A DNA stretch of 33,781 bases from Candidatus Omnitrophota bacterium (GTDB lineage Bacteria; Omnitrophota; Gorgyraeia; Gygaellales; Profunditerraquicolaceae). Where the stretch lies: NCBI GenBank assembly GCA_026416665.1, contig JAOAET010000015.1, positions 68,433 to 102,213 of the forward strand, in the 5' to 3' direction. The notes below the pieces were generated by a model that was given only the letters and a program-made list of their open reading frames with translations, was not told the origin of the DNA and did not search any database. Positions 1 through 8,020 of this stretch are shown here, in pieces (the first letter of the stretch is position 1; each line of letters begins with the position of its first letter). Both the position numbers and the translations under genes were made by a program.

Positions 1-209
1 GGAGAAATTTGTAGCATATGTGCATCAGGCACTGAGATTTGAGCAATTTGTTTAAGCATAGTAGGTGTCCCATAATAATCTATGTGAAGTCCCTCTACCA
101 ATGCCGGATGAGCTCTCCCTGTGCGCACCTCTGCAAAATTACGGTTTACAAACTCTATTGTTTTCTTTAGTTTCTCCTCGGTCTGATGAATAAGTTCTTT
201 GACTTTCAT
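1..209 (-). CDS. frr: Ribosome recycling factor, N-terminal part (cut by window edge)
   Basis: The first 69 codons of ribosome recycling factor are present; the rest lies beyond base 1. Translation from the ATG at 207-209 begins MKVKELIHQTEEKL and continues through a segment with RTGRAHPAL, YYGTPT and QIAQISVPD, the conserved N-terminal blocks of the family. The protein splits post-termination ribosomes together with EF-G. A good Shine-Dalgarno (GGGAGG) precedes the ATG. It is the last gene seen of the order rpsB-tsf-pyrH-frr, the usual bacterial arrangement, with only 22 bases between the pyrH stop and this start. The motifs are seen directly; the function follows from the family. Confidence 0.95.
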   Translation of the reverse strand, partial: MKVKELIHQTEEKLKKTIEFVNRNFAEVRTGRAHPALVEGLHIDYYGTPTMLKQIAQISVPDAHMLQIS

Positions 210-231
210 ACAAACCTCCCAGAAATTTATT

Positions 232-954
232 CTAATGAACTAGTGTTCCGATAGGTTCTCCTAATATAACACGTTTAATGTTACCTTCTTTATGCAGATT
301 AAAAACTACAATGGGTAATTTATTATCCATACATAGACTTACTGCGGTTGCATCCATTACCGCCAACCTTTTTTTGAGCACATCCAAGTATTTAACAGAA
401 GAATATTTACGGGCACTTTTAAATTTTTTGGGGTCAGCGGAATAAACACCATCAACCTGGGTAGCTTTTAAAATTACTTCTGCTCCTATCTCTATGGCGC
501 GTAAGGCGGCTGCTGTGTCTGTTGTAAAATAAGGATTACCCGTACCCGCAACAAAAATAACTATTCTTCCTTTTTCTAAATGGCGAATTGCACGACGACG
601 AATATATGGTTCAGCAATTTTCTGCATCTCAATTGCACTTAATACGCGTGTGGCTAACCCTGACTTCTCTAAAACATTTTGGAGAGCTAAACCATTGATA
701 ACCGTAGCAAGCATTCCCATATAATCTGCTACTGCCCTATCCATATCTAGCCCACGTTTAGCGGTGTTTTCTTGCCCACGAAAGATGTTTCCTCCTCCTA
801 AAACTAAAGCAATCTCTACACCCATGGTGTGAATCTCTTTTATCTGGGCAGCAAGCAAATTTAAAAAATCTATATCAATACCATGCGATTTTTTCCCCTG
901 CAATGCCTCGCCACTAATCTTAAGTACTACCCTTTTGTAAATAGGTGTAGCCAT
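232..954 (-). CDS. pyrH: UMP kinase
   Basis: This is UMP kinase of the amino-acid-kinase fold, which phosphorylates UMP to UDP in pyrimidine synthesis. At 240 residues it has the normal family length. Visible motifs are KISGEAL near residue 13, the glycine-rich [10 protein letters not shown] near residue 51, and [13 protein letters not shown] followed by [16 protein letters not shown] in the nucleotide-binding half. It starts 2 bases after the tsf stop and has little Shine-Dalgarno sequence, so translation is probably coupled to tsf. The C-terminus GEPIGTLV is typical. The assignment is secure. Confidence 0.97.
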   Translation of the reverse strand: MATPIYKRVVLKISGEALQGKKSHGIDIDFLNLLAAQIKEIHTMGVEIALVLGGGNIFRGQENTAKRGLDMDRAVADYMGMLATVINGLALQNVLEKSGLATRVLSAIEMQKIAEPYIRRRAIRHLEKGRIVIFVAGTGNPYFTTDTAAALRAIEIGAEVILKATQVDGVYSADPKKFKSARKYSSVKYLDVLKKRLAVMDATAVSLCMDNKLPIVVFNLHKEGNIKRVILGEPIGTLVH

Positions 955-956
955 TA

Positions 957-1478
957 TTAACCAATTTGATAACGACTAAATTGTTTTATCACAATTTTCT
1001 CATTAAATTTTGCTATTAAACTGCCTAAGTAATCCTTAATCGTTAAAGAAGGGTCTTTAATAAAAGTCTGCTCTAAGAGGCAGAAACTCTTTACAAATTG
1101 CTCTTTATCCAGTTGTTTGGCTAAAATTTCTTCAGGCACATCCTCGCGGCTGACATATTGAGGTGCTAAAGCAGCTATCTGCATTGCAATATCTTTAGCA
1201 AATTGAGCAAATGCCTCGTTCTTTGCTACAAAATCCGTCTCACAGTTTAATTCCACTAAAACCCCTATTTTGTTTCCATGGTGAATATATGCTTCTACAC
1301 GACCTTCTTTAGCACTACGGTTTTGTTTAGAAGCTGCTTTTTCTAATCCACGCTTGCGTAAAATCTCTTGTGCTTTTTCCAAATTACCACCTGCATCCTC
1401 TAATGCCTTTTTACAATCAGCAATACTTGCAGCTGTTAAGTTTCTTAATTCTTTGATTATTTCAACTGATATAGTCAT
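957..1478 (-). CDS. tsf: Elongation factor Ts, short form
   Basis: EF-Ts is the nucleotide-exchange factor that recycles EF-Tu. Residues about 1-45 form the UBA-like N-terminal domain ([20 protein letters not shown]), and the core begins at [15 protein letters not shown], a family signature. At 173 residues it is far shorter than the roughly 280-residue enterobacterial type. It looks like the compact version with a single core subdomain known from Thermus and some other phyla. It lies 6 bases downstream of rpsB in the standard rpsB-tsf pair. An AAAGGG-type ribosome-binding site is present upstream. Confidence 0.95.
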   Translation of the reverse strand: MTISVEIIKELRNLTAASIADCKKALEDAGGNLEKAQEILRKRGLEKAASKQNRSAKEGRVEAYIHHGNKIGVLVELNCETDFVAKNEAFAQFAKDIAMQIAALAPQYVSREDVPEEILAKQLDKEQFVKSFCLLEQTFIKDPSLTIKDYLGSLIAKFNEKIVIKQFSRYQIG

Positions 1479-1484
1479 AGCTAT

Positions 1485-2384
1485 TTAGCCCTTTCTCTTT
1501 CCTCTGGCACGCTCGCCCCCACCTGAAGACGTTGAATGTGACTTACGGGGAACGACTTTGCCTTCGTCCTTTTCTTTTATTTCAACAAACTCCTCTATTT
1601 CTTTTATCCCTTCTTCTTCTTCAGGAAGTAGCTCAGTTGCACCGGGTATGGTAACTTCTGCCTTCTCTAATGATACACCTTCCTGGGATAAATAAGAAAC
1701 AAACCGTTTCCTTCCTTCTATGGCGGCATCAGCAATGTAACTGGTAATAATACGAATAGCTTTAGCAGCATCGTCATTTCCAGGTATAGGATAATCAACC
1801 AAATCTGGATCAGAATTAGTGTCAATAAGACCAATTACTGCTATTCCTAATTTACGACATTCCCTCACAGCTGTTTCTTCTTTTTTGGTATCTACTATAA
1901 AAGCAGCTTTTGGCATACGCTCCATTGCCACAATCCCAGAGAAATTTTTTTTCAGTCGAGATAACTCTTTCTGACGCAAAGCAGCTTCTTTTTTTGTCAG
2001 CTGGTCGAAAACACCATCTGCCTTTTCTGTTTCAAGCTGTTTAAGACGTTGAATACTTTTTCTTACCGTAACAAAATTAGTCAATAATCCTCCTGGCCAA
2101 CGTTCAGTTACATAAAACATAGAGCAACGCTGGGCTTCTTGCATAATAACTTCTTGAGCCTGTTTTTTAGTCCCTACAAAAAGAATGTGTTCTCCTTTGG
2201 CGGTTATCTCAATGACAAAATCCCGTGCCCTAGCCAGACACTCTTCTGTTCGTTCTAAATCAATAATGTAAATGCCACTACGCTCACCAAAAATATAAGG
2301 CTGCATCTTAGGATTCCACCGACTTGTCTTGTGCCCAAAATGCACCCCTGCTTCTAGTAATTGTCTTACTAATTCTGAAGGCAC
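1485..2384 (-). CDS. rpsB: Small ribosomal subunit protein S2 (uS2)
   Basis: Ribosomal protein S2, recognised by LLEAGVHFGHKTSRWNPKM at the N-terminus, FVGTKKQAQ, ERWPGGLLTNF, and NSDPDLVDYPIPGNDDA near the C-terminal part of the core. I place the start at the GTG at 2382-2384 (299 residues), because AGAGGAAAA lies just upstream and the family core begins within about 8 residues. An upstream in-frame GTG at 2450 would add 22 residues with no family similarity and has its purine run abutting the codon. The last ~50 residues form a non-core tail, first acidic (about 270-290), then Ser/Gly/Arg/Lys-rich. First gene of the rpsB-tsf-pyrH-frr operon. Confidence 0.93.
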   Translation of the reverse strand: MPSELVRQLLEAGVHFGHKTSRWNPKMQPYIFGERSGIYIIDLERTEECLARARDFVIEITAKGEHILFVGTKKQAQEVIMQEAQRCSMFYVTERWPGGLLTNFVTVRKSIQRLKQLETEKADGVFDQLTKKEAALRQKELSRLKKNFSGIVAMERMPKAAFIVDTKKEETAVRECRKLGIAVIGLIDTNSDPDLVDYPIPGNDDAAKAIRIITSYIADAAIEGRKRFVSYLSQEGVSLEKAEVTIPGATELLPEEEEGIKEIEEFVEIKEKDEGKVVPRKSHSTSSGGGERARGKRKG

Positions 2385-2402
2385 TTTTCCTCTCCCTTCT
2401 TT

Positions 2403-2428
2403 GGTCTCTTTTAAGGTATTTTGAGACC
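2403..2428 (-). promoter_or_regulatory. Hairpin in the rpsB leader, just upstream of the ribosome-binding site
   Basis: On the minus strand GGTCTC (2423-2428) pairs perfectly with GAGACC (2403-2408) around a 14-base A/U-rich loop. The stem ends about 9 bases before the AGAGG ribosome-binding site of the preferred GTG start. Its position suits a translational control element, but that is an inference: I do not recognise a known S2-leader motif. Confidence 0.35.
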
Positions 2429-2538
2429 CTTGATACAGAACAGGGCTCACCTTTCTAAAGAGACATATTTTATGTATTGTTAATAAGATAAGATAGTCTG
2501 TTCCCTTGACAGCCTATCAAAAGAACGTTAATTTATAA

Positions 2539-2566
2539 AGTATAACATTTTTTGAAAAATTTGCAA
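2539..2566 (-). promoter_or_regulatory. Candidate rpsB promoter P2 (proximal)
   Basis: TTGCAA (2561-2566) and TATACT (2539-2544) on the minus strand are spaced by 16 bases, in tandem downstream of P1. A transcript from here would have a leader of about 150 bases including the GGTCTC/GAGACC hairpin. The -35 is weaker than that of P1. Confidence 0.45.
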
Positions 2567-2588
2567 ATATTTTCCCGTAGAAAATATT

Positions 2589-2616
2589 ATTATACTAATA
2601 AACTTAGCTTTGACAA
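2589..2616 (-). promoter_or_regulatory. Candidate rpsB promoter P1 (distal)
   Basis: TTGTCA (2611-2616) and TATAAT (2589-2594), read on the minus strand, are separated by 16 bases. This is close to the sigma70 consensus and lies about 205 bases upstream of the chosen rpsB start. Confidence 0.6.
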
Positions 2617-2633
2617 CATTTTTTTCAAATTTC

Positions 2634-2661
2634 TTGACAAAAAAGCAATTTAATGTATACT
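2634..2661 (+). promoter_or_regulatory. rpmB promoter
   Basis: A perfect TTGACA (2634-2639) and TATACT (2656-2661) with a 16-base spacer lie 51 bases upstream of the rpmB ATG. This is one of the best sigma70-like matches in the window and explains expression of the only plus-strand gene. Confidence 0.7.
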
Positions 2662-2712
2662 TCCCTATATAATTAATCTTAAATATACTAAAGCAAAAAA
2701 GGAGCAATTATT

Positions 2713-2943
2713 ATGTTTCGTATATGTGCTATTTGTGGTAAAGGTCCTCTTCCTGGTAAAAAAGTAGTTAGGAAAGGTCTTTTAAAGAAAAAAGGTGGAA
2801 CCGGTTCCAAAATCGTCCGTTCTACGAAACGCAAATTCCTACCAAACCTACAAAAGCTACGTATTATCCTTAATGGAAAAACAACAAAGGCTTATGTGTG
2901 TACTAAATGTCTTAAAAAAGGTTTAGTACAAAAGGCAATATAA
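2713..2943 (+). CDS. rpmB: Large ribosomal subunit protein L28 (bL28), zinc-ribbon form
   Basis: Ribosomal protein L28, 76 residues. It begins with CAICGKGP (Cys5, Cys8) and has a second pair in VCTKCLKKG near residues 62-65, so it is the zinc-binding version of the family. The middle block with STKRKFLPNLQKLRI is the family core. AAAGGAG sits about 9 bases before the ATG. It is the only plus-strand gene here, has its own promoter, and converges with recJ. Confidence 0.95.
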   Translation: MFRICAICGKGPLPGKKVVRKGLLKKKGGTGSKIVRSTKRKFLPNLQKLRIILNGKTTKAYVCTKCLKKGLVQKAI

Positions 2944-2952
2944 CCTTTTTTT
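2914..2952. terminator. Candidate bidirectional terminator between rpmB and recJ
   Basis: AAAAAAGGTT (2914-2923) and AACCTTTTTT (2942-2951) form a 10-bp stem with an 18-base loop, ending in a run of T. Because the stem is flanked by an A-run and a T-run, it reads as a U-tailed hairpin on both strands. It therefore could serve rpmB and the convergent recJ operon. The rpmB stop codon lies inside the structure. The stem is mostly A-U, so its strength is uncertain. Confidence 0.45.
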
Positions 2953-2979
2953 CTTACCTTAAGGTGTATAATTCGATTC

Positions 2980-4662
2980 TTAATGAAAGAATATTTCTTC
3001 TACCCCTAACACTACAGATTTAACTCCCTGCCAATTGTCTAAAAGTGGTCTATACACTAAATCCACGGACTCTGCTTCAACAATCCTATCATAAAGATTG
3101 GCCATTCCAAAACCGACTGCAGAGTAGGTGGTAATACCATCTGTAACCCAGAATTTTACTGTGTCCCGTTTATAAAGACGGGGCAGGCTCTTTATTTTTA
3201 ATCCTTTTGTTAAAAATAAAGGGGCAAGGTTTCCTTCACCAAATGGCTGTAGATGTTCTATCTGGTCAACAAGTTCCGGATTAAGTTGACTTAATTCTAA
3301 CTGCATATCTACTTCTAAAGTTGGTATTAAGTCCTCTGCTTCTAAAGTATTTTTCGCAAATTCATTAATTTTTTGGCGAAATTCTTCGATATCTGACTGA
3401 TGAATCAACATTCCTACAGCGTGGCTGTGTCCCCCAAAGTTCTTTAACAGCTTACTACAATAATGCAAACCTTCATAAAGATGAAATTTCTTTATGGAAC
3501 GCCCCGAACCTCTACCAGAACCATTCTCAAGTGAAATAAGAATAGCTGGTCGATAAAAATGGTCAGCTATTTTTGATGCAACAATACCTAATAAACCAAT
3601 ATGCCATCCCTCTTTGGCTATCACTATAACTTTATCCTGACTGAAATTAACTTGTTGCTCTATTAATGCATGTGCCTCTTCTAGTATCTGATTTTCTAAT
3701 TTTTGTCGTTGACGATTATATTGGTTTAATTGTTGCGCCAATCTCTGTGCATCTTCTGGTTGCTCAGTCATAAGCAGTTCTAAAGCAATGTCTGCTTTGT
3801 CTATACGCCCACTGGCATTAATACGAGGTCCCAAAATAAAATTTATTGCATCAGAGGTTATACGTTTATTAGTTATTCCACAACAGGCAAGTAATGCCTT
3901 TATCCCTTCTCTCTGAGTGCGTTCTAATACATAAAGGCCTTCTTTAGCGATTATGCGATTCTCTGAAATAAGTGGAACCATATCCGCAATAGTTCCTAAA
4001 GCTACTAAATCTAAATAAGAAAAGACATCCTTATCTATCAAAGCATGGCAAAGTTTAAAAACTACACCTACTCCTGCAAGCTGGCGAAAAGTGTAATTAC
4101 AACTGGCTACTTTGGGATTCAGCAAGACAGTAGGAGAAGCTAATTTCTCTTTATTTTGCTCGTGATGGTCGGTAACAATAACATCAATTCCACTTTTTAA
4201 TAAGTTTTCAATTTCTTCTTGGGCATTAGTACCACAGTCAGCGGTAATTACTAAATGTGCATTTTTTTCTTTTGCTATATGAGTAATATTTTTAGGTAAC
4301 CCATAACCGTCTTTAATTCTGTGAGGTATATAATAACAAACCTGTGCACCTAAGTCAGAAAGCACACCAAGTAACAAGGCAGTTGCGGTTACTCCATCTA
4401 CATCATAATCACCCACAACCATGATTTTTTTTCGCTTACTGATAGTCTGTCTAATTAACTGCACAGCCTTTTGCATATCTGAAAAGGAAAATGGATCATA
4501 TAAATCACAAATATCTGCTCGTAAAAAACGTTCTGCGCTGGCGGTATCTGTTATGCCACGATTTATAAGAAGTTGTGCAGTAATCGGCAAGATCCCTAAG
4601 GTTTTAGATAATTCTCTTTGCAGTTTCGGGTGTGGTTGGGCAACAGAAATTAAAGAACGCAT
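2980..4662 (-). CDS. recJ: Single-stranded-DNA exonuclease RecJ
   Basis: RecJ is a 5'-to-3' single-strand DNA exonuclease of the DHH phosphoesterase family, acting in recombination and mismatch or base-excision repair. At 560 residues it has the usual length. Metal-binding motifs are visible in order: VGDYDVDG (about 83-90), ITADCGT (139-145), VTDHHE (164-168) and LGTIADMVPL, then the DHHA1 glycine/histidine motif GGHSHAVG. It begins 11 bases after argS stops, as the last gene of the zinc ribbon-rsfS-argS-recJ operon, and its 3' end faces rpmB. Confidence 0.96.
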   Translation of the reverse strand: MRSLISVAQPHPKLQRELSKTLGILPITAQLLINRGITDTASAERFLRADICDLYDPFSFSDMQKAVQLIRQTISKRKKIMVVGDYDVDGVTATALLLGVLSDLGAQVCYYIPHRIKDGYGLPKNITHIAKEKNAHLVITADCGTNAQEEIENLLKSGIDVIVTDHHEQNKEKLASPTVLLNPKVASCNYTFRQLAGVGVVFKLCHALIDKDVFSYLDLVALGTIADMVPLISENRIIAKEGLYVLERTQREGIKALLACCGITNKRITSDAINFILGPRINASGRIDKADIALELLMTEQPEDAQRLAQQLNQYNRQRQKLENQILEEAHALIEQQVNFSQDKVIVIAKEGWHIGLLGIVASKIADHFYRPAILISLENGSGRGSGRSIKKFHLYEGLHYCSKLLKNFGGHSHAVGMLIHQSDIEEFRQKINEFAKNTLEAEDLIPTLEVDMQLELSQLNPELVDQIEHLQPFGEGNLAPLFLTKGLKIKSLPRLYKRDTVKFWVTDGITTYSAVGFGMANLYDRIVEAESVDLVYRPLLDNWQGVKSVVLGVEEIFFH

Positions 4663-4673
4663 AGGATAGCAAA

Positions 4674-6314
4674 CTACATTTTTTCGGGAGCCTCTACTCC
4701 TGTCAAAGAAAGTCCTAAAGCTAAAACATGCCTTGTAACCGAAATTAAAGCAATACGGGCATAACTAAGATTTCTATCTTCTAACAAAACACGATGTCGG
4801 TCGTAAAATTTATGAAACGTCTCGGCAAGCTCTTGTAAATAAACAGTGATAAGATAAGGGTCAATTGTATCGTGACAAACCTCCAAGATATAAGGAAACT
4901 GCCACATTTTTTTAATTAAGGATATCTCTTCTTTTTCTTTAAGTAGCTGCAATTGTTGCACAGTTGGTTTCTGAAAATCCTTTACCTGACGTAAAATACT
5001 GGCGATTCTTGCATGCGCATATTGAATATAATATACAGGATTCTCTGGGGTTTGTTTCTTAGCAATCTCTAAATCAAAATTAAGATGGCTGGAAGTTCTA
5101 CGCATCAGAAAGAAAAACCTTGATGCATCAACACCTACTTCCTCTAAAACTTCCCTTAATGTAATATATTGCCCTTTACGGGTAGACATCTCAATTTCTT
5201 TTCCATCTCTAGAAATAGTAGCTAATTGCACGATAACAATATCTAATGTCTGTGGTTCATACCCTAAAGCAGCCACTGCCGCTTTCAATCGTCCAATATA
5301 ACCATGATGGTCAGGTCCCCAGAAATTAATTAATCTACTAAAGCCTCGCTGATATTTATCTCTATGATAAGCAATATCAGGAGCAAGATAAGTGTAGGAG
5401 CCGTCGCTTTTTATAACCACACGGTCTTTGTCATCACCAAACCCCGTAGATTTAAACCACCAAGCACCATCTTGCTCATAAACTAATTCTTTTTCTTTTA
5501 GCCAGTTTAATACCTCTTCAATCTTTCCACTTAAACGTAATGCCTTCTGACTATACCAAGAATCAAACTTCACTCTAAAGTCAATTAACTCTTTTTTAAT
5601 TACTTCCAATATAGAACTTGCAGCAAATTCATCATAATGAGAAACAACCAATTTTTCTTTTTTAATCTTTCGGGCAAGTTCAATAAGATATTCACCCTGA
5701 TAATATTTTTCAGGAAATTCTACTGTTTTACCTTCCAGTTGCTCAATACGTGCCTTTAACGAATTACCCAAAATGGTAATCTGATTACCTTCATCATTCA
5801 AATAATATTCCCTGGTAACCTCATAGCCAAGAAATGAAAATATATTCGCCAAAGTATCACCTACAGCTGCCTGACGGGCATGGGCAACAGAAAGAGGTCC
5901 TGTAGGATTAGCACTGACAAACTCAAAAAGAACACGTTTACCTTTACCTATATCTTTTCTTACAAAAAAATCTTTTTTTTCTAACGCTGTAATAAGAAAC
6001 TGGTAAAGATATTTCTGAGATAAGTAAAAATTAAGGAATCCTGGCCCTTCTGCTTTAATATCGGCAATAATATCTTTTAAATCTGAATCAGAAATTTTTC
6101 TTGCCAATATTTGTCTAAATTCAACAGCAAAGGTTTTAGGATTTTTTCTTGCCTTTTTAGCAATACGAAGACATAAACTGGTTGAGATATCCCCAAATCC
6201 TTCAGGTGGGGCAAACTCTAATTCGATATCCTCCTTACTACACAAAGAAGATAAACCCAAACTTTTGAGGGTATCCCATAAGATTTCTCTGACAGGCAAC
6301 CGAAGGTCTTGCAT
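4674..6314 (-). CDS. argS: Arginyl-tRNA synthetase
   Basis: Class I arginyl-tRNA synthetase, which charges tRNA-Arg. The order of parts fits: an N-terminal additional domain (residues 1-115), FVSANPTGPLSVAHAR holding the HIGH-equivalent (His145), NDEGNQI near 173, FWGPDHHGYIGRL near 331, and the KMSKS equivalent MSTRKG at 376-381. An all-alpha anticodon-binding DALR domain forms the C-terminus. At 546 residues the length is normal. It begins 26 bases after the rsfS stop. Confidence 0.97.
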   Translation of the reverse strand: MQDLRLPVREILWDTLKSLGLSSLCSKEDIELEFAPPEGFGDISTSLCLRIAKKARKNPKTFAVEFRQILARKISDSDLKDIIADIKAEGPGFLNFYLSQKYLYQFLITALEKKDFFVRKDIGKGKRVLFEFVSANPTGPLSVAHARQAAVGDTLANIFSFLGYEVTREYYLNDEGNQITILGNSLKARIEQLEGKTVEFPEKYYQGEYLIELARKIKKEKLVVSHYDEFAASSILEVIKKELIDFRVKFDSWYSQKALRLSGKIEEVLNWLKEKELVYEQDGAWWFKSTGFGDDKDRVVIKSDGSYTYLAPDIAYHRDKYQRGFSRLINFWGPDHHGYIGRLKAAVAALGYEPQTLDIVIVQLATISRDGKEIEMSTRKGQYITLREVLEEVGVDASRFFFLMRRTSSHLNFDLEIAKKQTPENPVYYIQYAHARIASILRQVKDFQKPTVQQLQLLKEKEEISLIKKMWQFPYILEVCHDTIDPYLITVYLQELAETFHKFYDRHRVLLEDRNLSYARIALISVTRHVLALGLSLTGVEAPEKM

Positions 6315-6340
6315 CTTTTTCTAAATAGATTTTATTCTAA

Positions 6341-6775
6341 TTATGATTTGGAAGAAGATAAAGACTTAGGTATCCTTATTCTGCGAGCATCAGACCAAAG
6401 ATGCTCAAGGGCATAAAATTGACGCATCTGTTTGGTAAAGATATGCACAACTACTGAAGCGTAATCAAGAACCACCCAACCTGATTCATCATTAGGTTGA
6501 GGCGGAACAAGTGGTTTGCGATGTTCAGTTATAAGTTTCTCTTGTATGGCCTCAGCTATTGCATTAATCTGACGTGTAGAATTGGCACTTACGATAACAA
6601 AGAAATCACAGAAACCCCCTATCTTACGCAGGTCAAGAATCACAATCTTTTCTCCCTTTTTCTCCTGCGCACAGTGGGCGATTCTTATTGCCAATTCTTT
6701 ATCATCAGTAGTAGGATACCTAGCCTTTGAAATCTGTGTTTTTTTAGTTAAAGGAATATTTATTTTTTCTTGCAC
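6341..6775 (-). CDS. rsfS: Ribosomal silencing factor RsfS (Iojap family)
   Basis: RsfS binds ribosomal protein L14 and blocks subunit joining under starvation. The family core starts at KELAIRIAH and includes LDLRKIGGFCDFFVIVSA, STRQINAIAEAIQ, WVVLDYASVVVHIF and FYALEHLWSDA. The start is a GTG at 6773-6775 that overlaps the preceding small gene by 16 bases. No better start lies between it and the core, leaving an N-terminal extension of about 26 poorly conserved residues. The overlap points to coupled translation. Confidence 0.93.
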   Translation of the reverse strand: MQEKINIPLTKKTQISKARYPTTDDKELAIRIAHCAQEKKGEKIVILDLRKIGGFCDFFVIVSANSTRQINAIAEAIQEKLITEHRKPLVPPQPNDESGWVVLDYASVVVHIFTKQMRQFYALEHLWSDARRIRIPKSLSSSKS

Positions 6776-6915
6776 CCTAGTATTTTATACATACCTGTGC
6801 CACAAGCAGGACACTTGCCTTTTACTGCCTGACGACCATTTTTCATTGTTACTTGTTTCTCATCAGCCATCTCTTTAGTGGATTTACACTTTACACAATA
6901 AGCTTTCTCTGCCAT
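6760..6915 (-). CDS. Small zinc-ribbon protein, DUF5679-like (51 aa)
   Basis: A short gene of 51 residues starting MAEKAYCVKCKSTKEM. It has two cysteine pairs, C7-x2-C10 and C35-x2-C38, the latter in KGKCPACGTGMYKI, which should form one zinc ribbon. A strong GGAGGA ribosome-binding site lies 7 bases before the ATG and a clear promoter lies just upstream, so it is a real gene. The layout (CVKCK ... KNGRQAVKGKCPACG) matches my memory of the DUF5679 family, whose role is unknown. It leads the operon with rsfS, argS and recJ and overlaps rsfS by 16 bases. Confidence 0.85.
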   Translation of the reverse strand: MAEKAYCVKCKSTKEMADEKQVTMKNGRQAVKGKCPACGTGMYKILGCKKK

Positions 6916-6961
6916 TATGAATCCTCCTTTTTTTTACTACCTTGTCTGTAGTTTTTTATCT

Positions 6962-6989
6962 ATTATATCTTAAGGTAAACCCAGGTCAA
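6962..6989 (-). promoter_or_regulatory. Promoter of the zinc ribbon-rsfS-argS-recJ operon
   Basis: On the minus strand TTGACC (6984-6989) and a perfect TATAAT (6962-6967) are 16 bases apart, followed about 45 bases later by a strong ribosome-binding site and ATG. The -35 begins only 4 bases after the upstream gene stops. Confidence 0.7.
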
Positions 6990-6992
6990 TGA

Positions 6993-8012
6993 TTATTTAT
7001 GGTTAGTTCGACTGGTAGCTATCTCCTCTATCTCTCCAACTATCTCTTCAATAAGGTCTTCAAGTGTAACCAGTCCTATAGCCTTTTGCTTCTCGTTTAC
7101 TACAATAGCAATTTGTATTTTCTGCGCCTGGAAACGACGTAAAAGCTCATTTACTGACATATACGCAGACACATAATATGGTTTTTGGATTAAATCTGCT
7201 ACCACAAATAGCCCTCCGTCCCGCAAGATATATAACAGATCACGGGCATAGATAATGCCTATAATATTATCCTTTGAACCACTATAAACAGGTATTCTGG
7301 CATGACCTTCTTCGGCAAAGGTATCTAAAACCTGTTCAGGTGTTGCAGAAATACTTACCGAAACAATTTTCTCAAGTGGTACCATTACATCTTTTACTTT
7401 AATATCGCCAAACTCAAAGATACGCACGAGCATCTTGCGTTCTTCCTCAGTAAGCACTCCTTCTTCTTTACCTATCTCAATTAACAAACGTAGTTCTTCT
7501 TCTGTTATAAGAGGTAGACGGCGATGTGATTCTACCCTAAATAAAGAGAGCAGGAAATTGCTCATACGAGTAAATAAACTAATTACGGGGTTAAAAACCT
7601 TTATTATAAATTCCATAATCGGTGCCATAAACAAAGAAGCCCGTTCAGGATTTTTAGTTGCCAAAAGTTTGGGAGTAACTTCACAGAATACCACTACCAC
7701 TGAAGCAGTAACAACAGTTGAAATAATTATTCCTGTCTTCTGTCCTAAAAACTCAACAAAAATTACTGTCATAATCGCAGTAATTGCCACGTTAACAAAA
7801 TTATTCCCTACAAGAATTGCTGCTATAAACTTATCCATTTTAGCAGCAAGCCTTTGGACATATTGAGCACGTCTAACACCTTTGGCTAACATATTACGTA
7901 GTTTTATCTTGCTTAAGGCAACTAATGCTGTCTCTGATAGTGAAAAAAAAGCCGACAGCAGCATCAAAAACAAAAGTATCCCTGACATCAATAATAAATC
8001 TTTAAATTGCAT
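6993..8012 (-). CDS. CNNM/HlyC-CorC-like membrane protein with CBS pair, lacking the C-terminal CorC domain
   Basis: A 339-residue integral membrane protein. Residues 1-160 make up a DUF21/CNNM transmembrane domain with about four hydrophobic segments and the signatures FFSLSETALVALSK and CEVTPKLLATKNPERAS. Residues about 205-325 make up two CBS motifs (VMVPLEKIVSV...ARIPVY...IIGIIYARDLL and IAIVVNEKQKAIGLVTLEDLIEEIVGEI). Relatives transport or sense Mg2+/Co2+. Most family members run to 420-450 residues and end in a CorC/HlyC domain. This one stops about 15 residues after the second CBS motif, with no sign of a frameshift. It follows the M16 peptidase gene by 8 bases. Confidence 0.85.
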   Translation of the reverse strand: MQFKDLLLMSGILLFLMLLSAFFSLSETALVALSKIKLRNMLAKGVRRAQYVQRLAAKMDKFIAAILVGNNFVNVAITAIMTVIFVEFLGQKTGIIISTVVTASVVVVFCEVTPKLLATKNPERASLFMAPIMEFIIKVFNPVISLFTRMSNFLLSLFRVESHRRLPLITEEELRLLIEIGKEEGVLTEEERKMLVRIFEFGDIKVKDVMVPLEKIVSVSISATPEQVLDTFAEEGHARIPVYSGSKDNIIGIIYARDLLYILRDGGLFVVADLIQKPYYVSAYMSVNELLRRFQAQKIQIAIVVNEKQKAIGLVTLEDLIEEIVGEIEEIATSRTNHK

Positions 8013-8020
8013 GCACTGCT

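Larger units (their letters stand above)
2385..2712. other. Divergent promoter region between rpsB and rpmB
   Basis: This 328-base gap holds no gene. It contains two candidate minus-strand promoters for rpsB, one plus-strand promoter for rpmB and the rpsB leader with its hairpin. It is strongly A+T-rich. The upstream minus-strand -35 and the plus-strand -35 lie only about 17 bases apart, so the two transcription directions share a compact control zone. Confidence 0.6.

Noticed and set aside
2385-2450. Upstream GTG start for rpsB
   Set aside because: The added residues have no resemblance to S2, and the purine run touches the start codon, leaving no spacing. Kept only as an alternative.
7435-7866. 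143-codon plus-strand frame
   Set aside because: Antisense to the CNNM/CorC gene, with no recognisable domain or ribosome-binding site.
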